Origin: Didymodactylos carnosus
Taxonomy: Eukaryota > Rotifera > Eurotatoria > Philodinida > Philodinidae
Direction: 5' to 3'
Assembly (NCBI GenBank): GCA_905250885.1
Contig: CAJNOQ010001526.1
Location: 1 to 26,605, forward strand
DNA: 26,605 nucleotides
The stretch's first letter is position 1; each line of letters starts with the position of its first letter. This document shows positions 1 through 10,181 of this stretch, in pieces. Both the position numbers and the translations under genes were made by a program. The notes under the pieces are model-generated. The model saw only the letters and a program-made list of their open reading frames with translations, was not told where the DNA came from and did not search any database.

Positions 1-195
1 AAGTCAAAATTCGAAAGTCGAATTTTGCTCGAAATCCAAGCTCTATAGGCAAAAACTGACTAAAAATTCAATATCTCAGCAACAAAGCACCATGGGGATG
101 AACTAACTTAGGGTATTTCACTACTCACTGAGGTCTACAAGATACAAGCAGTCCGAGTTCAAAAGCGATTTATAACCTCAAGAGGTTCCCTCGTT
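1..195. repeat. Possible edge of a dispersed repeat (truncated by window start)
   Basis: The segment ends in the tip GAGGTTCCCTCGTTAG (183-198). This closely matches the outer tip of the foldback element at 19632-20220, whose left end read on the minus strand is GAGGTTCCCTCGTGAG. A second stretch, TCTCAGCAACAAAGCA at 74-89, recurs exactly at 12370-12385 inside the large FANCI intron. Together these suggest dispersed repeat sequence, but the other end lies outside the window, so element type and length cannot be given. Confidence 0.35.
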
Positions 196-1923
196 AGTAT
201 CATGTTCTATCATAGGATCCTACAGAAATCATATCATAGAAAATAATAGGAATTGGCCGATGAATCAACTATTATACACTTATAATTATTATTCAAAAAT
301 CTAGTATTATATAATTGTCAATCAGTAATATATTTCGCTTACCTGATTGAAGTGAACATTTCTCAAGATCGAACTAAATAGTGACGGTGAATAGATTGGA
401 AGATTACGATGAACACTATAATAGGGTATATCATCGTATCTAGTAAACATGTTATTAAGAATGTACAAAAGAATGTTATGTTGCGAATATTTCTCTCATG
501 AATCTATTTAAATCGACAAAAAACTCAATTATAGAAAATATACACACGCCAAAAAAGTAGATTTGTACGATTTCTGCCAAAAAATTCAATTTAAAAACAA
601 ATTCAACGATGATTTCAAGGTAGTTTCATTCACTCTTTCTCGCTATTACAGAGAAAAATGTAAAATACTGTTGCAATTTGCGCAAAGTTAAATCTAAAAC
701 TTATATTTGAGAATTTTCTTATAACTTTCCAGTAAGTTTATTTTTTTATAACAAATTACTCGATGCCAAATAGTAATATGTTGCTAAACATAGTATTTGT
801 ATATCATTTTTTATTTGAGAACAATTATTTCAAAAGTAGATTACAAAATAAGTAAACAAAAAACGTTCCATTTTGCTTTATTTTTATAACATAAAAATTT
901 CCTATAAAATCATACAGTAATGTTCAAAAGTAAATTGGTTGTCATGAAGAATGAATGGTAGCGGTAATAAAAGTATACTGCTACAGTTTTTTCACAATTT
1001 CTTTGTTACCACTTGCTGAGTTTATCATGTATATGAACAGATTATAATAACCTTAAAGTCACTAATGTGAGTCATCACATATATCATAAAACAATTTTCA
1101 TTTTATTTTAGGCAAGGCAAGAAAGTTAACTGCAATGATTAAAGAGTTTGTTTTTAGTTAAATTTCTAATTTTTTCTTTTTTTCGTTTATTCATTCGAAA
1201 TTTAAGTTTGATACATATTATTTTAGTTATAAAACTTCTAGATTTTGTTGATTGACACTTTTCTTCGAGTATCTATCTACTTTTGTATATCTCTTGCTTC
1301 AAATAAAATACATGGATAGATACATCGCATAAAGCGTTGTTCTATCTTCACGCATGATTATATATTCCCAGTCTAAGTTTTTGATCATGACTATAATATC
1401 ACTATATAATAAATCGGGTTGAAATGCCACTTTTTCTTTTTGATACAATTGACCAGCTACTACTCAAAGGAAGCAATAATATCTTATTCTAACACCAATA
1501 ATAAGATGATATTTAGCAGCTTTATTATGCAATAAGAAGGTATCATATGTGTGTGTGTCTGTAGCGTCATTTTCAAAATTCTTCCCGTCTTCTCGATCAT
1601 TAATATCATTAATAAGAATGTTTGAATTGAAGAAAGCTTAAGGTTTTCGTCTCATATTAAAAATGAAGTCAGTCTAAACCTAAACATTCACTCATAACGA
1701 ATCACTTTTGTTCTCCATTCCAACATTAACAGAGGAATTCAATTCTGCGAAATATTATATTATATATGATATACAACCATTGATGAAGTTTCTTATCTGA
1801 TTGCTTTCAGGCTAGTTCTTTAAAAATCTGCTTTGGCTTATAAAACAGTTAACAATAAGTCTAACATCCTAGCTTTTCATTCACAGTTTAAACGCACGAT
1901 TCCCCTTGTATTCTCTCAAAGAC
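196..1923. other. AT-rich intergenic region, no gene seen
   Basis: No open frame with recognisable protein content was found on either strand. It holds AT-rich sequence, one TAGGATCCTA palindrome near 213-222 that resembles the cluster at 9486-9700, and a short GT run near 1547-1558. It lies downstream of the minus-strand glycosyltransferase and probably includes its 3' untranslated region. Confidence 0.5.
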
Positions 1924-2937
1924 TTAGGTGGTACTGATAGATGTTGTATTGCTCAAATGATTTGTCAATGTGTCTCTCGCAAAATAGGCTTGCATGGCCA
2001 TCTCACGAAATGTATAGTTGTACGTTAAAATTGTATTTTCATCCAATATCGGATATCTTTTAAAGTTATCGGGATACATATAATTGCGATGATTTATACA
2101 CAAATGAATTGTATCTTGTTTTTTCCAGTCACTCCAGTTTTGAGTATTGTATAAGTAGTGTGTTATTTCCACATTTACACCAAATTTTGTTTTTACCCGA
2201 TGAATTAATTCTGGCCGTTTCAACAGTATATCCTCAACTGGTTTTCTACCAGCATTATAATACCATACACTAGCGTTATACGAACCTTGATATGTTTTAA
2301 TATATAACGGGAGAAAACGAGCATCCTTATGAGCAAGATAGACCATGGTGCCAATACGCGGCCAATTATTTATCCAGCCCAGAACCATCTCATATTTTCG
2401 ATACTTATTCAAGTTTTGCACAACGTACACATCTCTATCTAAATAGATGCCACCATATTTCATGAGTATGCGAATACGTTCAATATCCGACCCATGCGAT
2501 AAAGCAAATGGACCCCTGAAACGTTGTCCAAATATACTTTTTGGTGGATAACTTTCAACTATCTCAGTAATATTATATAAATCAGGCCATTCTTTCAATA
2601 CTTCCGAATATTTTCCGGAGAATTTTTTTATATTTGTGTGAATTAATATTCTATCGGGTTTTTGAGCAATATAAGCAGCTCGAATGCACACAATATCGAC
2701 GAAGTTAAACGCTGATATGTTCCATCTAATAAAATGAATTATATTTGGCACTAAATAATAATCAACACCTGAATTATTATTAAAATCTTCAAAATCAGTT
2801 TTGTCAGCAACATGTCTACAATGTAGACACAACGGCCATCTCAAGAGTATAGAACTGAATGTGAGAATAAAAATAGACAATAATATCAACAATAATAATC
2901 AATTGACACGTGTAATTCTGCACCTTAGAAATGGCAT
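1924..2937 (-). CDS. GT32-like glycosyltransferase with DXD motif, type II membrane protein, possible pseudogene
   Basis: Probably transfers a sugar from a nucleotide donor in the Golgi. The open frame 2892-1924 encodes 322 residues in one uninterrupted exon. Its core has the signature of the DXD sugar-binding glycosyltransferases (Gly_transf_sug/GT32): VPNIIHFIRWN near residues 48-58, then MKYGGIYLDRDV around 144-155, where Asp152 and Asp154 form the metal-binding DXD. A hydrophobic N-terminal stretch followed by RW fits a signal anchor. The frame has no ATG at its start (TTG at 2892). Reading upstream in the same frame reaches ATG at 2937 (MPFLRCRITRVN), but a TGA at 2901-2899 interrupts codon 13, just before the membrane segment. 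Alternatives are a disabling mutation, or a missed 5' exon spliced to the acceptor-like TTCTCACATTCAG inside the hydrophobic stretch. The family call is firm at superfamily level; the exact sugar is unknown. Confidence 0.8.
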
Positions 2938-3364
2938 AACATATCAGTGTTCTATCAGTGAATAAACTCTCTTTTTTTTGCTTTTTCCTTCCTCTTTTTA
3001 CATGAGTGCACGTGTATATTCTTAAATTATTATCTCATATCTATTCTACCGTTTGTTTTCTTTAACGATCCTGTTTATGTGCATTTATATGACTAATCAT
3101 TCACAATGCACAAATTATGTTAATCATGAAAGAAATCTCTGTCTGAGACATTTGTGTGAGAAATAGCACTTGTTCTTTTTTTAATAAGAAGAAGTGCGAA
3201 CAGGGCTGACGTTACTTGGCGGGCAGGTGGCATCTCCCAATCTTATTAGTACGTTATAGCTACTGACTACAATACAGTGATCTGAATAACAAGTACAATG
3301 AAAAAGGAGGGAAGGGAAAATAAGCCAAGAGAACGGCATTCACTGTACATAATATACTACTAAT
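2938..3364. other. Intergenic, upstream of the glycosyltransferase
   Basis: No coding signal. This should contain the promoter or 5' exon of the minus-strand glycosyltransferase. It includes a T-rich stretch at 2972-3000 and no recognisable element. Confidence 0.4.
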
Positions 3365-3913
3365 AAGCGCCATTTATAATCGGAGAAAACCTATGTATAT
3401 ACAGACAGATAGAGCTGACTTTTGTATATCGATTGATATAAAAGTATGTTAAAATTTATTAGGGTTAATTGGTTCTAATCAATCTCCAGTCGTTTGCTAT
3501 TAAATAACCGGTATTACTCCGAATGGAGTAATTCTGCTCAGTGAACGGATGCCCTTTGAGTGATTCCGGTCAACACAGCCAAAATGGTTACAACTGACAC
3601 CACTACACGGAGAACCAGCTTAGTTGTAAGTATTATTAATTAGTTAATTAGAGTTTAGAGAAATGAAATGACGTCATTTTTTTTATATATGTACTTTGGG
3701 GTAATTCTGGTCATGTCGTTCAATTTGAACTGTAATTAACTAATTACTAATACTTGCAACTGAGCTGGAAAACATACATAATAGCAAGCGACTGGAGATT
3801 GATTAGAACCAATTAACCCTAATAAATTTTAATATACTTTTATATCAATCGATAGACAAAAGTCAGCTCTATCTGTCTGTATACAAATAGTTTTTCTCCG
3901 ATTATAAATAGCT
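3365..3913. mobile_element. Foldback / MITE-like inverted-repeat element 1
   Basis: The left arm 3365-3500 is repeated as its reverse complement at 3779-3913, with about 90% or better identity by eye. Anchors are CGGAGAAAA, CAGACAGATAGAGCTGAC and TTAGGGTTAATTGGTTCTAA. A second inner pair, 3615-3651 with 3733-3768, continues the palindrome. Between the two left-arm blocks lie about 114 bp (3501-3614) with no counterpart on the right, where only about 10 bp separate the matching blocks. One arm has therefore gained or lost sequence since formation. It encodes no protein, as expected of a non-autonomous element. Confidence 0.75.
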
Positions 3914-4154
3914 GAGCTATCAGTAAAAGACTGAGTAAACGTTTGACACTGACCGGAATTACTCCAGATTATTCTAGATGTTGACGTAATGCATGTTTAA
4001 AATAATCGGTTGAAAGTTTTGATATAACAACTCGAAGAAACATATTCCATTCGTTGATAGTGCAAGGAAGAAAAGAAGCGCTGCTGTTTTTGAGGTTCTT
4101 GTGAATAAATCACTACTAGCACGGCTGGCGCGAGGCTCCTAAGACTGGGGGAGG

Positions 4155-4490
4155 GTCGACAATTTTTCGAAAACGTTTGACAGAGTAAATCATCAAATAC
4201 TGCTATCAACACTCTCTAAAGCCGATGTTTGTAATGATCTTCTTCACTGGTTTACCTCACATTTGTCTGATCGTCGCCTAGTAGTTATTGTGCATGGTAA
4301 GTCTTATAAAACTGGTAAAGTAACTTTGAGAGTATCACAGGGAAGTGTTCTCGAGTTCGTCTTATTTCTCGTTTTTGTTAACAATTTGTCAGCAGATTTT
4401 CCATCTTTTGTACCATCATCACTGCAGCATTATTCTTATAAATAATTTACATCTACCTCCCTAGACATCGATTCTTATATAAGGATCTCA
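4155..4490 (+). pseudogene. Reverse-transcriptase fragment of a non-LTR retrotransposon (element A, dead)
   Basis: The translated stretch from about 4155 shows reverse-transcriptase motif A as VDNFSKTFDRVNH, then LLHWFTSHLSDRR, then motif B as SQGSVLEFVLFLVFVNNLS, where the family norm is GVPQGSVLGPLLF. The following catalytic motif (family norm YADD/FADD) is destroyed: the frame reads ALFL then stop at 4441-4443. No endonuclease or C-terminal part is next to it, so this is a 5'- and 3'-truncated relic. It lies between foldback elements 1 and 2. Confidence 0.75.
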
Positions 4491-4538
4491 CAAGGCACTC
4501 ACAAAAAACATACAAAATACTTATCAGCTTTTCATAAG

Positions 4539-5065
4539 TTTCATATGAACTTCTTATAAAATTCTCATCTGATTCTGACAAGAAAACTGTCGTGATTTTG
4601 CAAATCCAGCCCCATACTCTTGTGTTTCCTTATTCAATTTGCTGCTTTCGCACCTGAATAGAATTTTCTTGATATTGTTTTTCTGTAATAAGATCTAAGT
4701 CGCAGGTAAGCAGTCTAAAGACTCACCCTCATGGTCCACTACCTGCAGATCGGATGTACTTCTCCAACGTTATCGTGACTATTGGAAAAGATTGAAGTTC
4801 GGAAAAAAATATTGTGTGACAGAAGAATACATGGCACGACATCTCGCTCGTTTGCATAAATTTCGCCTCTTCAGACTGATCGCTAGCAATATGCACCTAT
4901 TCGATAAGTATAAGAGATTGAAATGGTTTTAAAGCACGGTAAGAACAGCTGAAGAGAGCAGCAAATTGAATAAGGAAATACAAGAGTATGGGCTTGGATT
5001 TGCAAAATCAAGACAGTTTTCTTGTCAGAATCAGATGAAAATTTTATAAGAAGTTCATATGAAAT
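4539..5065. mobile_element. Foldback / MITE-like inverted-repeat element 2
   Basis: The arm 4539-4648 reappears inverted at 4954-5065, with shared blocks TTCATATGAACTTCTTATAA, GATTCTGACAAGAAAACTGT and TCCTTATTCAATTTGCTGCT and only scattered mismatches. About 305 bp separate the arms, with no coding signal that I trust. It sits between the two retrotransposon relics and may have inserted into, or helped scramble, the older element. Confidence 0.75.
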
Positions 5066-5119
5066 TGGTAAGAAACTACTCGATTTTATGATATATATAT
5101 AATCTTTAAATATGACATG

Positions 5120-7300
5120 ACGTGGCTCTGTGCGACTTCGCCTTAGAAAGTTATAAGCATCCCCCTTCGAAAAAATCAAACTCTATTATTGATTTTGGTA
5201 TTGGAAAAGATTTTTCAGATTGGAATTCAGATGTTTTAGAAGAAGGAAATCCGGATCATTTTCCAGTTTTGATTTTAACACCTTTTGCGCAGGAGAAAAT
5301 GGATTCTTTCGAAGAATATAGTGGAATGTCTTTCATTTTTTTCTGAAGGCCGTTTACGAATATTGAAATGCGTTAGTGTGTAATTCCGATCACGACTCCT
5401 TCTTTGATTTGTTTTCTACGTTTTTAACTGCACTCTTTGACAGGTGCAACATTTTGACCTCCATGGCCGCCATATCTAGTGATATTGGCGAAAACTGTCA
5501 AGAAATGCAAAAGAAAATTTCAACACACACGTTTGTTAAACGATTGTCAAAATTTTTCCTATTGGAGAGATGTGTTTTTTCAAGAGAAGCTGAGTTTTCT
5601 ACAAAAAAAAAGTGAAAATAAGATAAAACATATGAAAGAAGGAAATAATATTTGGGCGCACGTTAATAACACTTCTTCTCCTTATTCGCTATCTTTTCAA
5701 GGTTTGAAAATTGAAAACAATGAAATTTTGAGAGACAATCAGAAAATCGTAGACAGATTCGCTAACTACTACGACAAACACTTTTCTGCGCCAACGCATG
5801 ATCCTAAAAACAAATTTCATCGGGATTGTTTAAAGTATTATCAAAAGATAGGCGAAACGGAGAATATTTCGTTAGAAAAAATAAAATATGAAGAAGTTTA
5901 TAAACAGTGGTTAGTGTTTAAACCTAAAGAAGCTCTCGATAGTATGAAAAATTCAGCTTTTCTTTTAACACAATTACTTCTTGAATACCTTAATATAATC
6001 ACTAATATTTTGCTTAATAAGTGCGCTGAAAAAGGTACATTTTTTGAACGTAGTAAAGGCATGGGTGTGTGTCTTTCGAAGGACAGACTGTTTCCTACAC
6101 AAGATCGTCTACGATCAATTTCCTTGTTAGCAAATCTTGGGAAGCGATTTGAAAGAATAATGGCAGAACGAATTGAAGAATGATGTAAGAAAGAACAACG
6201 GTATTCAAGTTGATGAACAATCAAGGTTTATGGCATGTAGGAGGCTTCAACCTCGTATTCTGTCCATTATTAAAGATTTAAGATTGACAGTGGCAGCCTG
6301 TAATAGACCGACACTGGGCAATTTCTTTGTCGATTTTCAAACCACATTCAACAGGATGTCGTATCCTGCTCTGATGAAAACTCTGAGGGACTTGGGAATG
6401 CTGCTGGTCCTTCGACGATGGATATAGGGTTTCGCTGCAAGGTCGATCTATGTTCATAAGTCACGGTGATGCGCAATCTCGAGTATTTCCAATTCTTGTT
6501 GGAGCTCCACAAGGATTTGTATTGGCAGTTCTGCTCTTCCGTCTTCACATACACTTTCTGCCTTCTTACTTCGCTCAAATAGTTTCAAAATTTATTTGCT
6601 AATGGTTTAACATTACTTTTATTTGGTGCTGTTGAAAAACGCCTTTCAGAAAATATAAAATATTTACAAGTACAAACAGAAGCTATTTTAAAAGCTCTCG
6701 AAAAATTTTCAGAAAACCACATGCTTCCTATAAATATTCCCAAAACTAACGCGACGTTAGTCCACTCTGCAGTCGCAACAGGAAAGCCACAAATTTTTTA
6801 TAAAAATGTACCTATAGAACTTTTTTTGCGTGTTTTCATTGCCACATTTCGTGTGGCTTTTTTTTACTTGGTTTTTTCACATCGAAAAACAACGATCCGA
6901 AATCGAACACATATTTAATACAGGGCTAAGGTTGGTGTACAGTTTGTATGGATATGAGAATGTAACTACTTTAGCTTTGTGTCAAGAATATTCAATTAGA
7001 GACTACCTGTACATGTACTGGATTAAACTTCATAAACACCTTGAAGAATCCAGTGAAGCAGTAGCATACCAATAAACTTGGTCTGCCTTTCTAATCGCTA
7101 CTGCTTCAAGAAAAACATACTATAAATCTATGGGGTTTAGAAAAAACAGCAAGTTTCCTAATAGACTCGCTGAGAAAACGTTGCATTCGAAACTTGATAT
7201 TCTCTCTTTTATCAATGTGCATAAAAACCAGTTTGGCGTATATAAATTTTCTTCAGCTACTCTTGAAACTTTTGCATTCAAATACTTCCCAATGATACCA
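5120..7300 (+). pseudogene. Decayed EN-RT non-LTR retrotransposon (element B)
   Basis: In 5'-to-3' order: the tail of an apurinic-type endonuclease at about 5140-5300 (IDFGIGKDFSDWNSDV, then DHFPVLI, the usual SDHxPV motif); linker and RT N-terminal part at 5479-6180, ending in RSISLLANLGKRFERI (compare the family RPISLLPxLGKxxERI); motif A at 6310-6430 (FFVDFQTTFNRMSYPAL); motif B near 6498-6540 (VGAPQGFVLAVLLF); motif C at about 6591-6605 reading LFANGL instead of FADDL; the thumb-like NIPKTNATLVHS near 6730; and C-terminal parts at 6910-7270 (NTGLRLVYSLYGYENVTTL). Frameshifts near 5345, 6181, 6430 and 6800 plus several stops break the frame, and both catalytic aspartates of motif C are gone. 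It cannot be autonomous. The 5' half of the endonuclease is missing, typical of 5' truncation. Confidence 0.85.
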
Positions 7301-9485
7301 CCGTGAAGTAAACGTTAAATGTTAGATAAGAAAATGGAAATTGTAAATAAACTACTAGTGTATGTAAACGAGCATGTCTTTTTCGCTGTGTAAACTTTCT
7401 TTATTTTCTCTCCTTTCGTTGTGGGTCAAACTTTGAAAAACGAGGAAAATCGCCTTTAAAAGTTTATTTTTTCTATCACTGAATGTTTTTTTAAAAATTT
7501 CCCTGAGAGCGTACTTAACATTTTGGAACATTGTGTCCGTTAGTGATTTTGTACCTCTACACATATAGAATCTAATCTGACGGTATCAGCCCATGAAAGT
7601 GTTTCACTAAAAAATGGTGAAAATGCCCAAAGAAGGTCTATTCTGCTGGAAAATGGGATAGGTCTAGGAGGTCACCGTGCCGTTGTTTTAGAATCTTTTA
7701 AACGTGATATTCGTCATCAGGAACTCAAGTTGTACTAGCCCTGTTATTCTCGAACAATCCGGATAAGTCGATGTAAAGTCTGATACGCTCTCGAAAGAAT
7801 CATCCTGTGGCGTACTTAGGACCACATAAAAGTACCCTAAACTTTACCAAACAGCACTTCTTTTTTCGCAGTGGACAACGTGGGCTGCTTTTGTATAATG
7901 AAACTGATAAATTATTTTATTTTATTAAACATTTGCATCAGTTGTTCTTTTGATGAACTATGTTTTGGAAAGACTTCCACGCTTTTAAATTGTAAAAGAG
8001 TCATTAAAATAGTACTCTTAAGAGAGGTCTAAAACGAGAAACAATGAAAGCGAAGTTTCATTAGAAAAATGACGCCCATAGAAAGAGGTCTCACAATAAA
8101 AACAGTTGAAACTGTGGAAGACCAAAACGTTTTTAGTGCTCTGAAGGTCCGACTCTGACTGCTGTTCCTTGACTCATCCTACACATAGGCCAGTACTGAC
8201 GGCTTTAGGAACTAGGACAAGATTATATAGTCCATCGGTATAGAATCCACTTACAAGAACAACAAACACACTTTTAAGTCTATTCTATTTCTAAACGCCT
8301 TAGAAGGAAGTAATACTCGACCGAAAGGTTAACGAAATATTACCATAGTCGGAAGCTATTTCCTTTTACGGATAACTATACTATGGTAAAAGTGCACTTT
8401 GCACAGCTGTTTTCTTAAAAGTGAACAGAACGGATTCATTTGAATTTTCTTCAAATAAAAACTTGTGTTTCTGTATTTCAGTTTTTTCGCATACAAAAAT
8501 GCAAGCTAACTTCCTTCAGACCCTTGGAAAACTTTGTTTAGAAGATCTATCCAAAACTTCTATATTTCATTTGATTCGGCAAACGACTACAATGGGACTA
8601 CAGTGTGTGAATGAAAAGACAAGTTTGCTCTCGCGTGCATTTCACCACCAGAGTAACCGATATAGTATGTGAAGAAACCATTTACACTTGACTTCCATAG
8701 TGTTATCCACACGTATGGCGCTTGAAATAGTTCGTTGCTAAAGTCAATTTAGCATCTTATGAATAAGACTGAATAATCCAATATCGTCTGTCCGTTAAAC
8801 ACCCTATACAAACAAGTATTCTACATGCTGTAAATCATCAACAGTTACAGATGTATTAGATCGCGGAAACTCACATTGTTAGGACGAGAAAAGTCAATCT
8901 TTATATGCACTTTATATTACAATCAGATAAATTATTGAGGCTACTCGCTGACAATAATAAAGGCTATCATTTTATGATTTTAAACGTATTGGTCTTCTCG
9001 ACAGGTAAAAAATTCTTCTGGCATAACATGGCAAATTTCTTTCCCAAGCAGGACGCTGGCTTACTAGAGTAAAACACTTCACTTCCGTCTATATCCTTCT
9101 CAACAAGTATTCGTTCTCGCTTTTGATCGATATAAATGACCAGAGAATAATAAATGTACTACACAAAACAATTTCATTGTCTGTTATTCGATTATATCGT
9201 GACAAGCAACCAGATGGAGAGCGCTATAAGGCGTTATATCTGTTGTAAACACATTCTACATATAACTTCTTTGAAGCCACACAATAAAAAGTAGTTATAT
9301 TCTAAAATAGTGATGAAACGAGACAATGAAACATAGGTCTCTTAGTTCACTGTTTCTAATTTAGAATTCAAATGAGTAGAAATCTGTGTAAAATGAGACG
9401 TCTCAGCAACTGGTCTCTGGAGGAAATATCGACGGACAACTGACCAATATAGTAGAGTTGGCAACCCTGTTTCTGTGCTTTGTAT
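7301..9485. other. Unassigned intergenic sequence
   Basis: The first part may contain the 3' tail of element B. Beyond it I find only short, stop-interrupted frames, such as one at 8421-8672 with no family resemblance. Stop density is close to that expected for AT-rich DNA, so I call no gene. It may be older, eroded transposon sequence. Confidence 0.4.
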
Positions 9486-9700
9486 CCTTACTAATGTCAA
9501 AGAATCCTATGATCGGATCCTAAGATAGGATCTTGTATGTTTTTTTAGGATCCTGTTGGAAACATATGTAATCTCCATATAAATCCGTAGCAATCCTATA
9601 TGACAGGATCCTACAACTTCTTATCCATTCCTTTGAGAAAATAACGTAGGAATTAGTAGGATCTTATAAGATCTCATATGATCCTATGCAGGATTTAATC
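9486..9700. repeat. Cluster of GGATCCT / AGGATC palindromic motifs
   Basis: Within about 215 bp the motifs GATCGGATCCTAAG, TAGGATCTTG, TTAGGATCCTG, CAGGATCCTACA, GTAGGATCTTATAAGATC and ATGATCCTATGCAGGATT occur in both orientations. The local density of the palindrome core GGATCC or GATC is far above the surroundings. A related TAGGATCCTA lies at 213-222. No coding sequence overlaps. The repeated palindromes suggest a small repeat element or a protein-binding array. Confidence 0.5.
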
Positions 9701-9854
9701 GAAAATTTTTTAATAATGTCGCTGATGGGGCTACCTAAATGGATAGCAACACCGCATTCATCAATGACATTTTCAGCAAATTACAATCATCATCATAACA
9801 CCTATCAGCAATAATAACATCACCTACAAACAATTAATAACTATAGTTTTACAG

Positions 9855-10001
9855 ACAAGGATTGCTATTTTAGAAGATATCAGCGAAACTGGCCAAGTCT
9901 TAGACAGAGATACATTTAGGCTTATTGATGATGTTTCGACCAAGGTTGCGGGGCGCAGTGCCTATAATAAACTATACATCATAAAACATAAAAAAGCATA
10001 G
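9855..10001 (+). other. Possible terminal coding exon of an unknown plus-strand gene
   Basis: A frame open from about 9757 follows an acceptor-like TTTTACAG at 9847-9854 and runs to TAG at 9999-10001. Residues such as ILEDISETGQVLDRD and LIDDVSTKVAGRSAYNKL are well mixed, not the low-complexity Lys/Asn/Ile pattern of random AT-rich frames here. There is no ATG and I could not find a matching upstream exon with a good donor. It ends 180 bp before the convergent FANCI stop. It could equally be chance or a relic. Confidence 0.25.
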
Positions 10002-10181
10002 AGTGTTTATACAAAAAATTCAAAATTTCGGGATTTAGAATAAAGAAAAGTATAATTTCTTGATTAAATAAAAATATTCAATTTACACGCATTGTTATTA
10101 AAAAAAGACTAATGAGATTCAAAAATAGACTATTTCAAGAATTAGAAGAGTAGAAAAAGAGATATAAGTTTTTTTTGTTAG

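Noticed and set aside
4883..5179. 98-residue minus-strand frame
   Set aside because: It runs through an arm of foldback element 2, and its other parts have no family resemblance.
8421..8672. 83-residue plus-strand frame
   Set aside because: No recognisable motif, and surrounding frames are stop-rich; chance is likely.
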